A stretch of DNA of 64,000 bases. Source: Heliocidaris erythrogramma. Lineage: Eukaryota > Echinodermata > Echinoidea > Camarodonta > Echinometridae. Shown piece by piece: positions 1 through 12,708 of the stretch (its first letter is position 1; the number at the start of each line of letters is the position of its first letter). Position numbers and translations under genes: made by a program. The DNA is taken from assembly GCA_025617745.1 (NCBI GenBank), contig CM046858.1, positions 30,828,534-30,892,533 on the forward strand, written 5' to 3'. The notes under the pieces were generated by a model. That model had not been told where the DNA came from, did no database searches, and was given only the letters and a program-made list of their open reading frames with translations.

Positions 1-970
1 AAATCATTACGTGGCTGTTAGGCGAATTTTAGTAAAGCGCATGGTTTTACAGTCCATAGCACTTGTCCACACATACTCGTTACCAGGATTTTTATACAAA
101 ATTCGTGCTGTGCGTATGAGAACCACTTCACGCTATACCGGTATTAATATACTTAGTATGAAACTGCCCGTACAAGACTATAATTTCATTTGCGAGATTT
201 TTTTCCGCCACTAGGTTAATGCACACGAAAGTATGATAATGCCTTCAACACATAACATGTCACAGAAAAAACCCGGAAATGGTTTCTTAAATTTTTAAAA
301 ATCCGGAATTCCAGAAAAATCCGGACGTCTTACATCCCTGATACATTTACTAATTACACTTAATAGTGGGTTAACTTTCAAACTACCTGCATTAGAGTGG
401 TTTCAAATTCAGCATTCATTTTTTCCCCAGCATTTTTCTACTCTGCTTATAATTGGCTTTCAAGATGTTTAAGATAATTTCTTTACAACATCATGCTCCT
501 TCTTTGTCATATTCTTCTTGTGACAACAAATGGTTGCTTCTTAAATAATGTATGTTAGAGACATTTAATTAGGAATCAAGCAATATCAAGTACAAATCCA
601 AATAAAATAACCATTGTAGCCTAAAAGCTGACTTACAGAATGTCTTAACACTGAGGGTTTATACTACATGTATATTAAGAAATTATTTTAAAAAACAGAG
701 ATGGAATCATAAATACAAACAATGTATTGATTTACATGTTTTCATGTAGCTTTTCTTCTTCTTCCTTTCAAACAGAGTGGAAAATTGTTGAACATGTACA
801 ATTAGTCATAATTCATTATTAAACTCTCTGCAAAAGTGAAAAGAAGATAATGTATTCTTTTTATTCTGTCATGTTCCTTTTCTCTCTCTCTCTCTCTTCT
901 CTTCTCTTCTTACATGTTCAACATCTATGATTGTTTCTTGGAGAATGTACCCTTCCTATTTCTCTTCCTG
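1..970. other. AT-rich stretch without a recognised gene
   Basis: No reading frame here resembles a known protein and no repeat family from elsewhere in the window recurs. A short CT-rich run lies near 881-912. I see nothing else. Confidence 0.6.
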
Positions 971-977
971 AAGTTCC

Positions 978-1045
978 CTATATCCCCTGTTCTTAAAGTG
1001 CGGCCCATGGACCACTTGCGGCCCGAAAGACGATTTCATGCGGCT
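978..1045 (-). repeat. hAT-like terminal sequence
   Basis: The stretch reads CCTGTTCTTAAAGTGCGGCC and then repeats a GCGGCCC motif twice around a short spacer. This resembles the ends of animal hAT elements, which often open with CAGGGGT...GCGGCCC. No matching opposite end or 8-bp target duplication was found, so the assignment rests on resemblance only. Confidence 0.25.
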
Positions 1046-1783
1046 GCCACAAATATCTAGTAAGAAAAAAAAAATTGTTTTAAGTACTATGTTGACGCAT
1101 ACTATAATATCACTCAAACTATTGGTATGAATAAAAGTATCAAATTTTTGCTCACTTGCTTTGTTCCACAATGTATATAGTTTGTTTCCTTAGAGGAGCC
1201 ATTAGGGTATATATGCATAATATCAAAATTTTCCTGCATTCGGGCACCGCCAACTCATTTCTGGGCAGTGAAATGGTCTCTTTGTAATTTTTTATATCCT
1301 TAATGATCTAAAGTAGATCTAAAAATAATAACTGAATCCATGCCCTATATGTTGTACCATGGACCTACTAGAGATGGTTAGTACGAAGATGAGCATATTC
1401 ATGATTTCATTTTTTTCCCCTACTTTCACACCCCTTTGGTCAAGATTTGCAAAAATTTCATGATTCAAAATATTAGAATAGATGAAAATATAAAATATTT
1501 GCAATTCACAAAGGTTTCTTGTCATGAAAATGGCCATCACTAACAATTTGTGAAAGTTTAATGTCACAAAATTATCTACCGGTAGTCTATTAAAACAAGA
1601 ACAGCCTCCATACCATGCCTCATTTTGATGCTCCGTGAAACTGGTGTGCAGTGCATCTTCTAATTACCAATCCAGATAATGAAAAGCTCTTGACTAACTA
1701 CACATCAGTATAATCCTTGAGGCAAAGAAGTAGTCAAAGCATCTCACTACAAAGACTAGAAATATCACTGAAGATGATGATTA
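1046..1783. other. Gene-free AT-rich DNA
   Basis: Short frames only, with no recognisable domain. Nothing repeated from elsewhere in the window. Confidence 0.5.
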
Positions 1784-3187
1784 ATACCCCCGCCCCGTGA
1801 CAACAGCCTTTCTTGACTTTTGGTCGAAAACTGAGGAAGTAGTTCGATCCGCAAGGCGTTTCCTTGATTTTCTGCCATAAATATGCCGTTACCATGGCAA
1901 CGCAGATTCCGACTCATCCGAAAAATATGTCTTGCACATCTTCCCACCAAGACCAATGTGTGTACCAAATTTCATGACTTTCAGTCAAAAACTGAGGAAG
2001 TAGTTTGATCCGCAATGTGTTTCCTTGATTTTCTGCCGTAAATATGCCGTTACCATGGCAACGCAGATTCCGACTCATCCGAAAAATATGTCTTGCACAT
2101 CTTCCCATCAAGACCAATGTGTATACCAAATTTAATGACTTTCGGTCAAAAACTGAGGAAGTAGTTTGATCCGCAATGTGTTTCCTTGATTTTCTGCCGT
2201 AAATATGCCGTTACCATGGCAACGCAGATTCCGACTCATCCGAAAAATATGTCTTGCACATCTTCCCATCAAGACCAATGTGTATACCAAATTTAATGAC
2301 TTTCGGTCAAAAACTGAGGAAGTAGTTTGATCCGCAAGCTGTTTTCTTGATTTTCTGCGATAAATATGCCGTTACCATGGCAACGCAGATTCCGCACATC
2401 TTCCCACCAAGACCAATGTGTGTACCAAATTTCATGACTTTCAGTCAAAAACTGAGGAAGTAGTTTGATCCGCAATGTGTTTCCTTGATTTTCTGCCGTA
2501 AATATGCCGTTACCATGGCAACGCAGATTCCGACTCATCCGAAAAATATGTCTTGCACATCTTCCCACCAAGACCAATGTGTGTACCAAATTTCATGACT
2601 TTCAGTCAAAAACTGAGGAAGTAGTTTGATCCGCAATGTGTTTCCTTGATTTTCTGCCGTAAATATGCCGTTACCATGGCAACGCAGATTCCGACTCATC
2701 CGAAAAATATGTCTTGCACATCTTCCCATCAAGACCAATGTGTATACCAAATTTAATGACTTTCGGTCAAAAACTGAGGAAGTAGTTTGATCCGCAAGCT
2801 GTTTTCTTGATTTTCTGCGATAAATATGCCGTTACCATGGCAACGCAGATTCCGCACATCTTCCCACCAAGACCAATGTGTGTACCAAATTTCATGACTT
2901 TCAGTCAAAAACTGAGGAAGTAGTTTGATCCGCAATGTGTTTCCTTGATTTTCTGCCGTAAATATGCCGTTACCATGGCAACGCAGATTCCGACTCATCC
3001 GAAAAATATGTCTTGCACATCTTCCCATCAAGACCAATGTGTGTACCAAATTTCATGACTTTCGGTCGAAAACTGAGGAAGTAGTTCGATCCGCAAGATT
3101 TGCAACGGACCGACCGACCGCCCGACCGACCGCCCAACCATCGACTGATTCCTATATACCCCCTTCAAACTTCGTTTGGCGGGGGTA
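1784..3187 (+). mobile_element. Element E: non-autonomous repeat with inner array of about 155-bp units
   Basis: The left end reads ATACCCCCGCC and the right end its complement GGCGGGGGTAT, so the ends form a short terminal inverted repeat. Between them lie about eight to nine head-to-tail units of roughly 155 bp, some shortened. Each unit contains TTACCATGGCAACGCAGATT and ACCAAATTTCATGACTTT blocks. A run of GACC tetranucleotides (about 3108-3140) sits just inside the right end, the same place where families C and F carry GGAC runs. The unit reads open on the minus strand for about 70-98 codons, but this is a by-product of a repeated stop-free frame and not evidence of a protein. Confidence 0.7.
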
Positions 3188-4730
3188 TAAATATTGGAGG
3201 TAGGAGATAAGATAAGCTACAGGTACATGTAGCGTAAAGGAAAATCCAGTGAGAACCATTTTGATTCAGCCGCACTGAAAAACAATTCATTTTCAATGGA
3301 AGGATATTAATAAATCAACTAGCGGGACCCGTGGAAATCCACAGGTTCACTTTTTACATTGCACTCTCAACATTTTCACAATCGATGTGTACATTCTTGT
3401 GAGTTTATTTATTTTTATGTGTTTTTTTAATGAAATTATTACGCATACGTGCTCATGATCACAATTACTTAGTCAAACATACCCACATACTCAGTTAAAA
3501 ATATTGTATAATATTATGTAATGTACAGAATATATTTTAATTCTATCTTAGATATCATTATGACATAAGGGGGAGGGAGAGAGAAATAGAGAGAGGGAGA
3601 GAGAAATAGAGAGAGGGGGAGGGACACAGAGTAAGAGAGAGTGTTGGTAGACAGATAAGAGAGAGAAATTGATGTAGAGAATATAAACATAACAGAAAGA
3701 GAAAGAGTGGAATAGAGATAAAAGACTTTCTTTTGATGTTAGTGTTTCCATTTAGCATATTGTTTTATTATATGAGAACTTAAATATAGTTGTAAAATTA
3801 ATTGGCAGGTTAATGGCCTAGTTATGTATATTTTGTGTATAGAATATTGTTGTCATCGTAGAGGTCGCTCATTACTTAGTCTATAGCAAGAAATACAATT
3901 TTAGTTAGAAATCGGTAGTAGTTGCCTATTTTCTATAAGTAATCGAGCGAAAATTCACCTACACATATCTCAAATTCAGTGAGACACATGTATGAGCAAT
4001 AAATGTGTTCAATAACATCCTACAATAAACATTAAAAGTATTTTTTTTAAATAGACAAAAAAAAATGGACATGGTGGATGGTGAAGGCAGGCCCTATCAT
4101 GCCCCTGCCCTCACTCTACTCCATCTGGTGGCATAGAAAGGTCCCAAATACAATGAAAATAAAAATGATTGATGCATTCACATAATCCTGCGTCACCCAT
4201 CCCATCTTTAACCCCTGCTAGTGCTATCTACACTGAGTGTATTCTTCTACAATAAAAAAAAATGTAATATGCATTCACATATCCCCAACCCCCTGCCCGC
4301 TATATATCTACGCCAATGACTTTAATGGATTAACGCTCCTCTAGCATAATGCTTGCCCCTCAAACTGAGAATATTCATGGAACACTTTTTTCTTTTTTAA
4401 AGAAACAAAATAGATGTAGAATATACTCAAATAAGATGAATTTACCATCGAATAAAAAATGAATGCAGGTGTATTTGGCCTAATCTGTTTCCAATCTTGA
4501 TATAAGAAACCCAGTGAGGCATTTACTGCAGTGCGAGCTTTAAAATTCAAGTACCGGTAATGTATAGAATCTGCTCTGACACATATGCGCGTACCAAGGG
4601 GGTGTTTTGGGTGTTTTAGGTGTTTTGGGTGTTTCAGGTGTTCAAATACCCCCATTTGGTGTTATTTGAAGTTAAAACACCCTCCTTTAGAATTCCTGAT
4701 AACTTTTTTTTTTTTGCTTGCCAGAGATTT
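3188..4730. other. Gene-free DNA with GA-rich and GGTGTTTT simple repeats
   Basis: A purine-rich (GA)n tract runs from about 3570 to 3720. A short GGTGTTTT repeat lies at about 4603-4640. No coding similarity is seen. Confidence 0.6.
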
Positions 4731-4733
4731 TTT

Positions 4734-4806
4734 TAGTAAATTCAATTCAATTCAATTCAAGACTTTATTCCAGACTCGGCTGCAAAAGCAGAGGTCCATA
4801 TAACAC
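4734..4806 (-). mobile_element. LINE 3' tail fragment
   Basis: Read on the minus strand this is GGACCTCTGCTTTTGCAG, then an AATAAA signal, then several ATTGA pentamers. Many CR1/L2-type LINEs end in such short tandem repeats. Only the tail is seen, consistent with heavy 5' truncation. The class is inferred from the tail. Confidence 0.45.
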
Positions 4807-5262
4807 ATTTAAAAACCACCCCCTTTAAAAAATCCTGGGTACGCCACATGCTCTGACATACGGTAGGATAAATTCATCGCCAAATGTTAACTGCAGTTTT
4901 AAAAAAATTGGTAAGTAGGCCTATACCTATTTTCAATCTTGAAAATAAGCAGCGCTCAGTAAGGTATTTACTGCTGGACATTTCGAACCAGCCAAGCCGT
5001 ACTATACTACAGCTCAGTGGCAGAATGTCGACTGTACGTGGACGCTGCCGTGACAGATTACCAGCGTTGTAAAGAAGAATGTAATCAGTTTGTTTTTTTT
5101 ACTAAATACAGATCGAATAGGGAAAAACAGAGCCCACAAATACTATACTCAAACATTTTTTGTTCTCAACAACGTCACTCACTTCCAAAGTTATCTCATG
5201 TTGAGTGCTGTGCATGCAGTGTATTGTTGTATCGTAAGCTATAAGGGTTAAGCCCGCCTAGC

Positions 5263-5376
5263 AATTAGTATATGGCACGAAAAAGAGACATGATAATGTC
5301 AAAAAGCTTCGTTATCATGTCTCTTTTTCGTGCCATATTGAAATTTTGTAGTACCAAGAAATTAATTAGTATATGG
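5263..5376. mobile_element. Foldback element with perfect 26-bp arms
   Basis: Arms 5271-5296 and 5312-5337 are perfect reverse complements, separated by a 15-bp loop. The 13-bp word AATTAGTATATGG occurs at 5263-5275 and again at 5364-5376, so the hairpin lies inside a direct duplication. It could be a tiny foldback transposon or a template-switch product. Confidence 0.5.
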
Positions 5377-5577
5377 TTGTACATGTACATAATATGCAAT
5401 CGCGTCGCATGCATTGAGCTTGCATTGAGATTGCACCGAAGTCTGGTGGGTGCTGCTCCTACATGGTATAGTAATCATAAAGCGGACTATGATACAAATC
5501 GTACGTACGTATCACGGACCTCTATTGAACATACCCATGGCATAATTATTTTCTTACGTGGGTTCCCCCGGTAAGAG

Positions 5578-5801
5578 CTACAGAGTCTGCACTACGTACC
5601 GTTCGCCGGACGCACGCGCAATCGTCGTCTGATTCGGTCGACGGTGAGGCAAAGCACATTCAGGAGATCGCTCACCTGCTGCCAAAGTGACGTCATCGTG
5701 CAACGCGAAGGCGACGTTGCACATGCGGGCGGCCAGGCCGACCGGTCGGGACGGAAGGCGGCTCGCGGCGGGCAGCGGGAAAAACATTTTATAGAGTCCA
5801 T
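5578..5801 (-). CDS. GC-rich exon-like segment, function unknown
   Basis: This short CpG-rich island stands out from its AT-rich surroundings. On the minus strand one frame stays open from 5801 to 5592. Its last third, from an internal methionine, reads MTSLWQQVSDLLNVLC and continues with a basic stretch. Shortly after comes GGTACGTAG, a plausible splice donor. That would suit a first coding exon with its CpG-rich promoter to the right. A second frame over the same bases is also open, so the frame is not proven. I do not recognise the protein. Confidence 0.25.
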
Positions 5802-5870
5802 CAGACCCCCTTCTGCAGCGCGTGCAAAGTCAATCGGGGCGGGCGCGGGACCCCCCGCGTCGCGTTAGCG

Positions 5871-7190
5871 AATTAATTATATTAGATGATTGTTTTGTTG
5901 GCATTGGCCACAAGATATAGATAGCCATGAAAATTTCTTATTAAATCCATGTGATGCAAATTTTTATTGTTCTGTCAATCTCTAAATGAATCATGTAATG
6001 AAATTTAGAATGTTATTTATACTTACCAGACACACTGATAGTACTACGGTATAATACCATTCATGAGTAAACTGTTTTGACAGTTTTGAGACAAAAAATT
6101 GCTGGTGTGATGCATGCCAAGTACTTGTATTAACTTAAAACTTTCAAAATATATTCACCATAGGCTATTGGCCAAAGAGTCAAGTTTGGTCAAATTTGAG
6201 ATGAAAGAAAGCAAGTTGAAGGCTATTATGATTGTTTCTAAATTTTATAATCCAAATCATATATTACTTTAAAGGATACTGCATGCTAAGTGCTATTAAA
6301 CTGACCACAGTATGAATGTGAATAGTGTACATAGAATACCAGCAATTTCGTTAATTTTGTTGGCTACACTCCAACTCAAGTCCTTACTTTTCTGTGGCTG
6401 TTCTGTTACAAAAATATCCCTTTATTTTTGTTTCTTTGTTACAAGTGATAACAAAACAGTTTTATCCCATCACCTGATCATACATGTAGGAAAACTTGTC
6501 ATAATGTGAGCTGCACCAACCACCTAAATACTTTCTTTTTGTTGATCATTAAATTCTTATTAACCTGCTTATCAAATTCTTCTTTCATATACGGTAAGCC
6601 ATTTTTCTTTAAAAAAATTGTCCCAAATGGATGGGAATTTCACTGTAACATTACATAAACTTTTAATTAGTAATACTACATTATGAACTGAATTGAATTG
6701 AAGAATTTGTATGGCAGTGGGTCAAGCTATGCAACGTGCAATACTAGCATGACTTGCTAACCTGTTCAGAAGACTAAGAAAGTCATCGAGGTTGGCCAAA
6801 AATTTATAAATTTCTATTTAGAATTTCTTGTCACAATATCATTAATTAGAGTGAAATTCACATAATCAGGGTGAGTGAGACGTCAAATTGAGATTTTCAT
6901 TAATTTCTAAAGGCACACCGTTAATTTGGTCAATTATAACTTTACACAAGCATTGCAGACCTGCCAACCCTGAAACCCAAGAAATAGGGACGAATGACAA
7001 GGCAGAGGCTGAAAATAGGGACATTTCTGAGTTTCCTATACATTACTACAGACAGATTTTTGCAAAAATAGGGACACAGTGGTAGAATTGGCTCTTTCTT
7101 TTACCCAAAATCGGGATTGTCCCTGTTAAATAAAGACAGTTGGCAGGTATGGCATTGATACTGCCTTGAAATTTTTTGACATTTGCCATC
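5871..7190. other. Gene-free AT-rich DNA
   Basis: No recognisable coding sequence, RNA gene or repeat shared with the rest of the window. Confidence 0.5.
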
Positions 7191-7383
7191 AAGAATTCTA
7201 TATTGGAATATGGTACATAGAATGAAGGCAAACAACAGAAAGTGGAAAAAAATGTTGAATTAGATCACTTTCAGCCTTTGAAAACAATTTACGTAGCTCA
7301 TGGTTCCCCCCCCCCCCCATACATGTACAAAACATAGTCATACATGTAATGCTGATCTTGATCAAATATATGAAGAATGCCAA

Positions 7384-7485
7384 ACCTTCATAATCTACTT
7401 TCTCTTCACCTTCTGACCAACGGACAGAATCTGAGTTCATTCCACCGGAAGCCGCTGAATCCATACTGCCAGAGCTACAATCCAT
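7384..7485 (-). CDS. Possible first coding exon, unknown protein
   Basis: From the ATG at 7485 the minus strand reads MDCSSGSMDSAASGG followed by a short acidic stretch ending near VDYEG. The composition (Ser, Gly and acidic residues, no low-complexity DNA underneath) looks like the start of a protein rather than chance. After about 34 codons the frame turns hydrophobic and AT-rich, and a weak donor GAAG/GTTTGG lies at the change. I read it as a candidate initiating exon whose downstream exons would lie at lower coordinates. None could be identified. A non-coding origin is possible. Confidence 0.3.
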
Positions 7486-8262
7486 TATGCTTCACTGATA
7501 AACAGAACAGTCATGACGATTCCAACAGAAAATTTTTCCCTTTTCCCCACTAGGGAGTTAATTTATGAAAAATAAGGAATATCAAGGAAAACACACGTAG
7601 ATCAGCACAGGCAAAGTAACATCAAAAATTGTCACAAGCAAAGTGGTTAAAAATAACTTTCAGCGATATGAACAAAAATCAACAGATGATGATACTCTGT
7701 TTACACTATGACGAGTTGTCCTACTACAGTAAAAAAAAAAATTGGCACCTCAAAAGCCCCACAAAACGAACATGGTAGAGTTGTGCAGATCATATAGGAA
7801 GCCAATGGCTAAGCTCGCTCAACCTGTTTGCCTACCCAGCATGCATTGCACTTACGTGTCCTGTGATTGAATAAGAGGCAGAGGGGAAATCAGACATTAC
7901 GCGCAGTGATGTTGTCTAGCGCCTTGAAACACTGCTCCCAGTAGTTACATAGTCTGTGAAAACAGACCTTCAGATTTTTGAGAAAAATGCTGAAGACTTG
8001 TACTTCTAACATGATCCAGAATTCATCAGTAAAATTTTTACAGCTTCAATCAAGGCAAGAGTACCCTCAAAGAAGTCTCTTATAAATATATTATTTTTAC
8101 AGTCCTACATGGATGTAGATTTATAATTACCAAAAAATACCATGCATGCCTACAGGCTAAAGCAGATCAAAATATTGTCTGTTATCTCTTACTTTATATG
8201 GATATTGAGGATCAAAGGATAAAATGAAAATTTCACTTGCTTTTACATTACAAAAAGAACTG
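7486..8262. other. Gene-free DNA upstream of the candidate minus-strand exon
   Basis: AT-rich, with a poly-A run near 7730 and no recognisable motif. If the exon ending at 7485 is real, its promoter would be here. Confidence 0.4.
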
Positions 8263-8755
8263 GATGAATCTCTGACCGCGCGCGGTAGAACTAGACGAAT
8301 CTCCGACCTCGCGCGGTAGAACTAGATGGATCTCCGACCTCGCGCGGTAGAACTAGATGGATCTCCGACCTCGCGCGGTAGAACTAGATGGATCTCCGAC
8401 CTCGCGCGGTAGAACTAGATGGATCTCCGACCTCGCGCGGTAGAACTAGATGGATCTCCGACCTCGCGCGGTAGAACTAGATGGATCTCCGACCTCGCGC
8501 GGTAGAACTAGATGGATCTCCGACCTCGCGCGGGAGAACTAGATGGATCTCCGACCTCGCGCGGTAGAACTAGATGGATCTCCGACCTCGCGCGGGAGAA
8601 CTAGATGAATCTCCGACCTCGCGCGGTAGAACTAGATGAATCTCCGACCTCGCGCGGTAGAACTAGATGAATCTCCGACCTCGCGCGGTAGAACTAGATG
8701 AATCTCCGACCTCGCGCGGTAGAACTAGATGAATCTCCGACCTCGCGCGGTCGGA
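8263..8755. repeat. 31-bp minisatellite, about 16 copies
   Basis: The unit contains ATCTCCGACCTCGCGCGG and GTAGAACTAGATGG. Successive copies differ at one or two bases, with TGG versus TGA variants grouped by position. It is CpG-rich and directly abuts the left end of element C1 at 8757, so it may have grown from C1's flank. Confidence 0.9.
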
Positions 8756-8756
8756 A

Positions 8757-9186
8757 TTTATGCCTCCGCCATCACCAGATTGGCAATGTATGGCATACAT
8801 GTACACTTTAAAAAGGATTGGTCCATCAATCATTTCATTTCATTTTCAAACAAAAAACTTAATTACCATTGATGACTTACAATCATCAAATACACCAAGG
8901 AAATGTAGTTTTTATAGCAAATAGACCAAGCTGATACAAGCTGATCTGCCAAACGGTTCCTAAGTTATCACAAGAACGAACCATTTTTACGTATATAATG
9001 ACCTCTATGACCTTTGACCTTGAGACCCCAAAATCTAATCAGTTCATCATCCCTCCCATATGCATACATGGGCCAAGTTACAAGCCGATCCGCCAAACGG
9101 TTTTGAAGTTATCGCGAGAACGACAAGGGGACGGACGGACGGACGGACGGACGGACGGCACCACCTACGGTGGGCGGAGGCATAAA
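8757..9186 (+). mobile_element. Element C1: short ATGCCTCCGCC-ended non-autonomous element
   Basis: The ends TTTATGCCTCCGCC and GGCGGAGGCATAAA are exact reverse complements. Inside are one or two units with a TGACCTTTGACC word, then a GGAC tetranucleotide run at about 9128-9158 close to the right end. Copies C2 and C3 share the termini and the inner unit. No protein is encoded. Confidence 0.75.
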
Positions 9187-9403
9187 AATTAAAGGTACAT
9201 ATGGAATCTGTTTAAAGACTCTACAGAGCGACTTGTACTGTGGAGTAAGCAAGCAGATATATTTCTTTGTCATTCAGGGGTTAGCATGTATATAAACATA
9301 AAGGCTCAATCAAATATGAAGCAGCAAACCGCCAAAACTATAGGGTCATGCATACTGCGCTTCACATTTCTCTATCTTATAACACTCAGGTGAGTATGCA
9401 TAA

Positions 9404-9816
9404 AGCCCAGCGCACACTATACGATCCGACTGCGACCCGATTTTCGAACAAATTGCAGTTTGCATTAAATGTTTAAAAAAGTGAAATTATCTCATTTGAA
9501 GTTCGGAACAATGATACGAATACTAATATCGAAATTTTGGTTAACTGCAATTCTTCTGGTTAGAGTAAAGGCCAAATCGGCTTCAAATCTTAGTCGATCG
9601 CAAGATTGGTATGACGTCACTACGATTTGGAATTGAATTCGCTTTTATTCCTACACGGGGGCTCGCAGTAGCCTGGAATTTCAATTTTAGTATTCATACT
9701 ACTATTCAGAACTTTGATCACGAAGATTTTACATGTTTGAAGGCTCATATCAAATGTTATTTAACAACTTTTCCCAAAATCGCATCGTAGTCAGCTTGTG
9801 CAGTGTGCGCCGGGCT
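9404..9816 (+). mobile_element. PIF/Harbinger-type MITE
   Basis: Imperfect inverted ends of about 40 bp start AGCCCAGCGCACACT and finish AGTGTGCGCCGGGCT. They are flanked by TAA at 9401-9403 and 9817-9819. A 3-bp TWA target duplication is the hallmark of PIF/Harbinger. It is 413 bp long and non-coding. Confidence 0.75.
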
Positions 9817-9829
9817 TAAGACCTGTGTT

Positions 9830-10898
9830 GCATTAAGCATCCCCATTTGCCATATTACATTTAATACACAAAAATGCAACTTTTTTTTTTTGACGGTTTA
9901 CAGCGGCATATGTGAATGAGCCTTAAATGGTTACTTCTGAGGATAGCAGATGATGACCAAATATTTAAAGCTATAGTACAAATGTAGCTTGCCAAGTTCT
10001 GTAAACATACATGTAGCCACCCAAGGTCTGTGAAGGCAGACTAGTCGAACCTTCGGAAGTTCTTACTCACTGCTGCTTCTCCTCTCATAGGAACTGGCAA
10101 ATTTTGATGAATCTTTGGCAAGGATTACTTTTCATTTCCCCCAATTTAATTACTCTTCTTGGGTATATACACACATGCACACAGCTATTGTGTGAAAGGG
10201 TGGGTTGTATACAGAAAATGTGAGGGAAATGTAAAAGACGAGTAAAGGGTTGCCGGGTCAGTGTGATAACACAAAAGGAGGGAAGGGGATAGGATAAAGG
10301 GATAGAAGGGATAGAAGGAAGATGATACCATTAAAGATTTACAAAGATGTAACCTTAAATGTAATTTAATCCATTTTAAAAAAGGGTAATAAAAGAGTCC
10401 GCATTAACTTGATTAACACTATGATTCAGGCTTGAAACATTCAATGAAAGTACTGATGAAAGTCTCAGGGGGGTCATTCACCACATTATGTGCTACCCAC
10501 GCTCGTCCACAAAAAACGTCGAAAAGGGTCTGTTTTCAGGCTTAAGGCGTCGTCGACGTCTTCCTTAAAAAAGGGGTGTTTTTCAAATTCAATTGCCGTT
10601 TAGAGTACCATTTCACACATTTCAAATTCGACATTTAGGGTACAAAATGAATTGTTGTGATAATCAGTAGATACTGCTTTGTATCTGTTTCTACGAAGGT
10701 TAATTCTAATTTTACTTCCTACAATTTTCATCCGTGAAGAATATACGGGATCAGATATTCACCCCCTGCGCGAAATCGAAAGCGCCAGTCATGGGGCTCC
10801 CGCCCGAAAAAGAATAAGGAAAAAACAACAACTCTCGAACCATGCGTACTTGAAGTTGGAGATATTATACTAGACGTACGCGTAGCTAGTATATAATT
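9830..10898. other. Gene-free DNA
   Basis: No recognised gene or repeat. It contains small purine-rich runs (about 10240-10320). Confidence 0.5.
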
Positions 10899-11262
10899 AT
10901 TACGGAGCCCGGGAAGGGACATGGGGAAAATCTTTTTTTTTGGAGATATTATCTCGTTCCCTCCGATAATATCTCGTTCCCTCGAGATAATATCTCCGTT
11001 CCCACGGGATATTATCTCGTTCCCTCGGGATATTATCTCGTTCCCTCGAGATATTATCTCGTTCCCTCGGGATATTATCTCGTTCCCTCGACATATCTTG
11101 TTCCCTCGAGATAATTATCTCGTTCCCTCGAGATATTATCTCGTTCCCTCGAGATATTATCTCGTTCCCTCCCAGATATTATCTCGTTCCCTCCAGATAT
11201 TATCTCGTTCCCTCCAGATATTATCTCGTTCCCTCCAGATAATATCTCGTTCCCTCGAGATA
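10899..11262 (+). repeat. Repeat R1: unique leader plus 21-bp near-palindromic array
   Basis: A leader TACGGAGCCCGGGAAGGGAC is followed by a T-run and then about 15 units of roughly 21 bp built on GATATTATCTCGTTCCCTC. The AGATAATATCT-type core is almost self-complementary, so both strands read similarly. An inverted, much shorter copy of the same leader and array lies at 26888-26980. Confidence 0.85.
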
Positions 11263-12690
11263 GCAATGGATGCCCAGCAAGCTGTTGATCTGTTTATCCA
11301 TCTACCCCCGGAGAGAGATCGTGATGTTATTATGAGACACAAAAATAACCATAAATGTTAACTGGTCCACTCTTGTTTAGATAGACATGTGTATAGCACA
11401 TTTTGCTCGTGTTGTTTTCTCGTAAAAACAAAAAACAATTCGATGACTGAACAAGTTACAGGCAATCAAATTAGATGGTCATTGAGAGTGAAACATTAGC
11501 CTAAATATTATAGTAAAAGCATTGCACACCTGGGTTTATTTAGTCCGAAACCTAAACGGTGTGAACATACCTTGTCTATGTTTTATCATTAAAAATTGTT
11601 TTCAAATCCAATGTTCCATATTGTACATATTTAAAGAAAGGGTCAAGAAATTAAATGACCTTATTGGATGCAAGCACAGCAATTGTTTAAGCAGCGATTG
11701 GATATCCATTTGGGAAATAAAATTGAACGTTTTCCTGGTATTCTGTTATGTAAAATTTAACCCAAAAAATCCCCTACAGCCTTTATTTTATACACGATTG
11801 TAAACAATTTCGTCTATGTTCTACCTAACTAGTTAAACCGGACGTTTAGTTGTATTTTTTTAGTTAAAGTGTCAGGGGAGGGGAGGCATATTGTTCTATA
11901 TACACGCGCGACCACAGGTTTACACCCAATTTTCGTGTGCTTTCTTGAAAATTTTAACCCCTTAAACAAGTGTAACCCCTAAAATATACCCCTAAACCAT
12001 GCAATTCTAGGCTCTGGGGAAAAGATACCATAAACGCGTAATGACAAACTCCACAAAGATCCCCCTTTTTCCGATTTTTTGGCAAATTTGACATCCGCGC
12101 CTTAACCGACAAAACCCACCCTTTTCACTTTATTGGTTGTTGCGCGTGTGTAAAGCGACAATGGTTGAGTGCCCCCCCCCCCCCCTCCGAGCCCCGGGGG
12201 ATGGGTCTTGTTAAGCTCTACTTAAGCCCATCGTCGGGTTTAACTTGTTTAATTATATATTATTGTCCTAAACATAACTTTAAATTCCGCCATTAAACAT
12301 TTCCTATTGTGGGCGGGCTGTTCGACTGAATCCCCCCACCCTCCAGTGATAAGGGTAATATATTTGATATAACTTAATTTACAGCTTCTGTTTAAGAGAT
12401 CAGCCAACTGTTAATTTAATTTAAAAAGTTCGTATATAGATTTATTTGCTTATCATTTAATATAATCTAACGACAATCATGTTGCATTTAAAACATTGGG
12501 AAACTTTGGGTAATTCCATGTTTAGTTCATTACAGCTTCTCGATTGTTTTATTGTTGGTATTGCTACAACACGATTAGCATAACAGAAAGTATGTTACAT
12601 TGTTCTTATATACCATTATTACAAGAAAAATAGGTGGCCCCAGGTAAACACACCTCGTATTGTCCCATTCAAAGGAACCATCACCCATAA
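11263..12690. other. Gene-free DNA
   Basis: No recognised gene. A poly-C run lies at about 12171-12186. Confidence 0.5.
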
Positions 12691-12708
12691 TGTACGGTGC
12701 CAGGTAAA

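Noticed and set aside
1765-3049. Several 67-98-codon minus-strand frames with the same repeated peptide
   Set aside because: They follow the 155-bp units of element E and change length with the unit count. They are products of a repeat, not a gene family.
3548-3758. Ser/Leu-rich minus-strand frames
   Set aside because: Low-complexity product of a GA/CT tract.
10900-11361. Frames of RERDN or IISFPRD repeats
   Set aside because: Created by the 21-bp array R1 on both strands.
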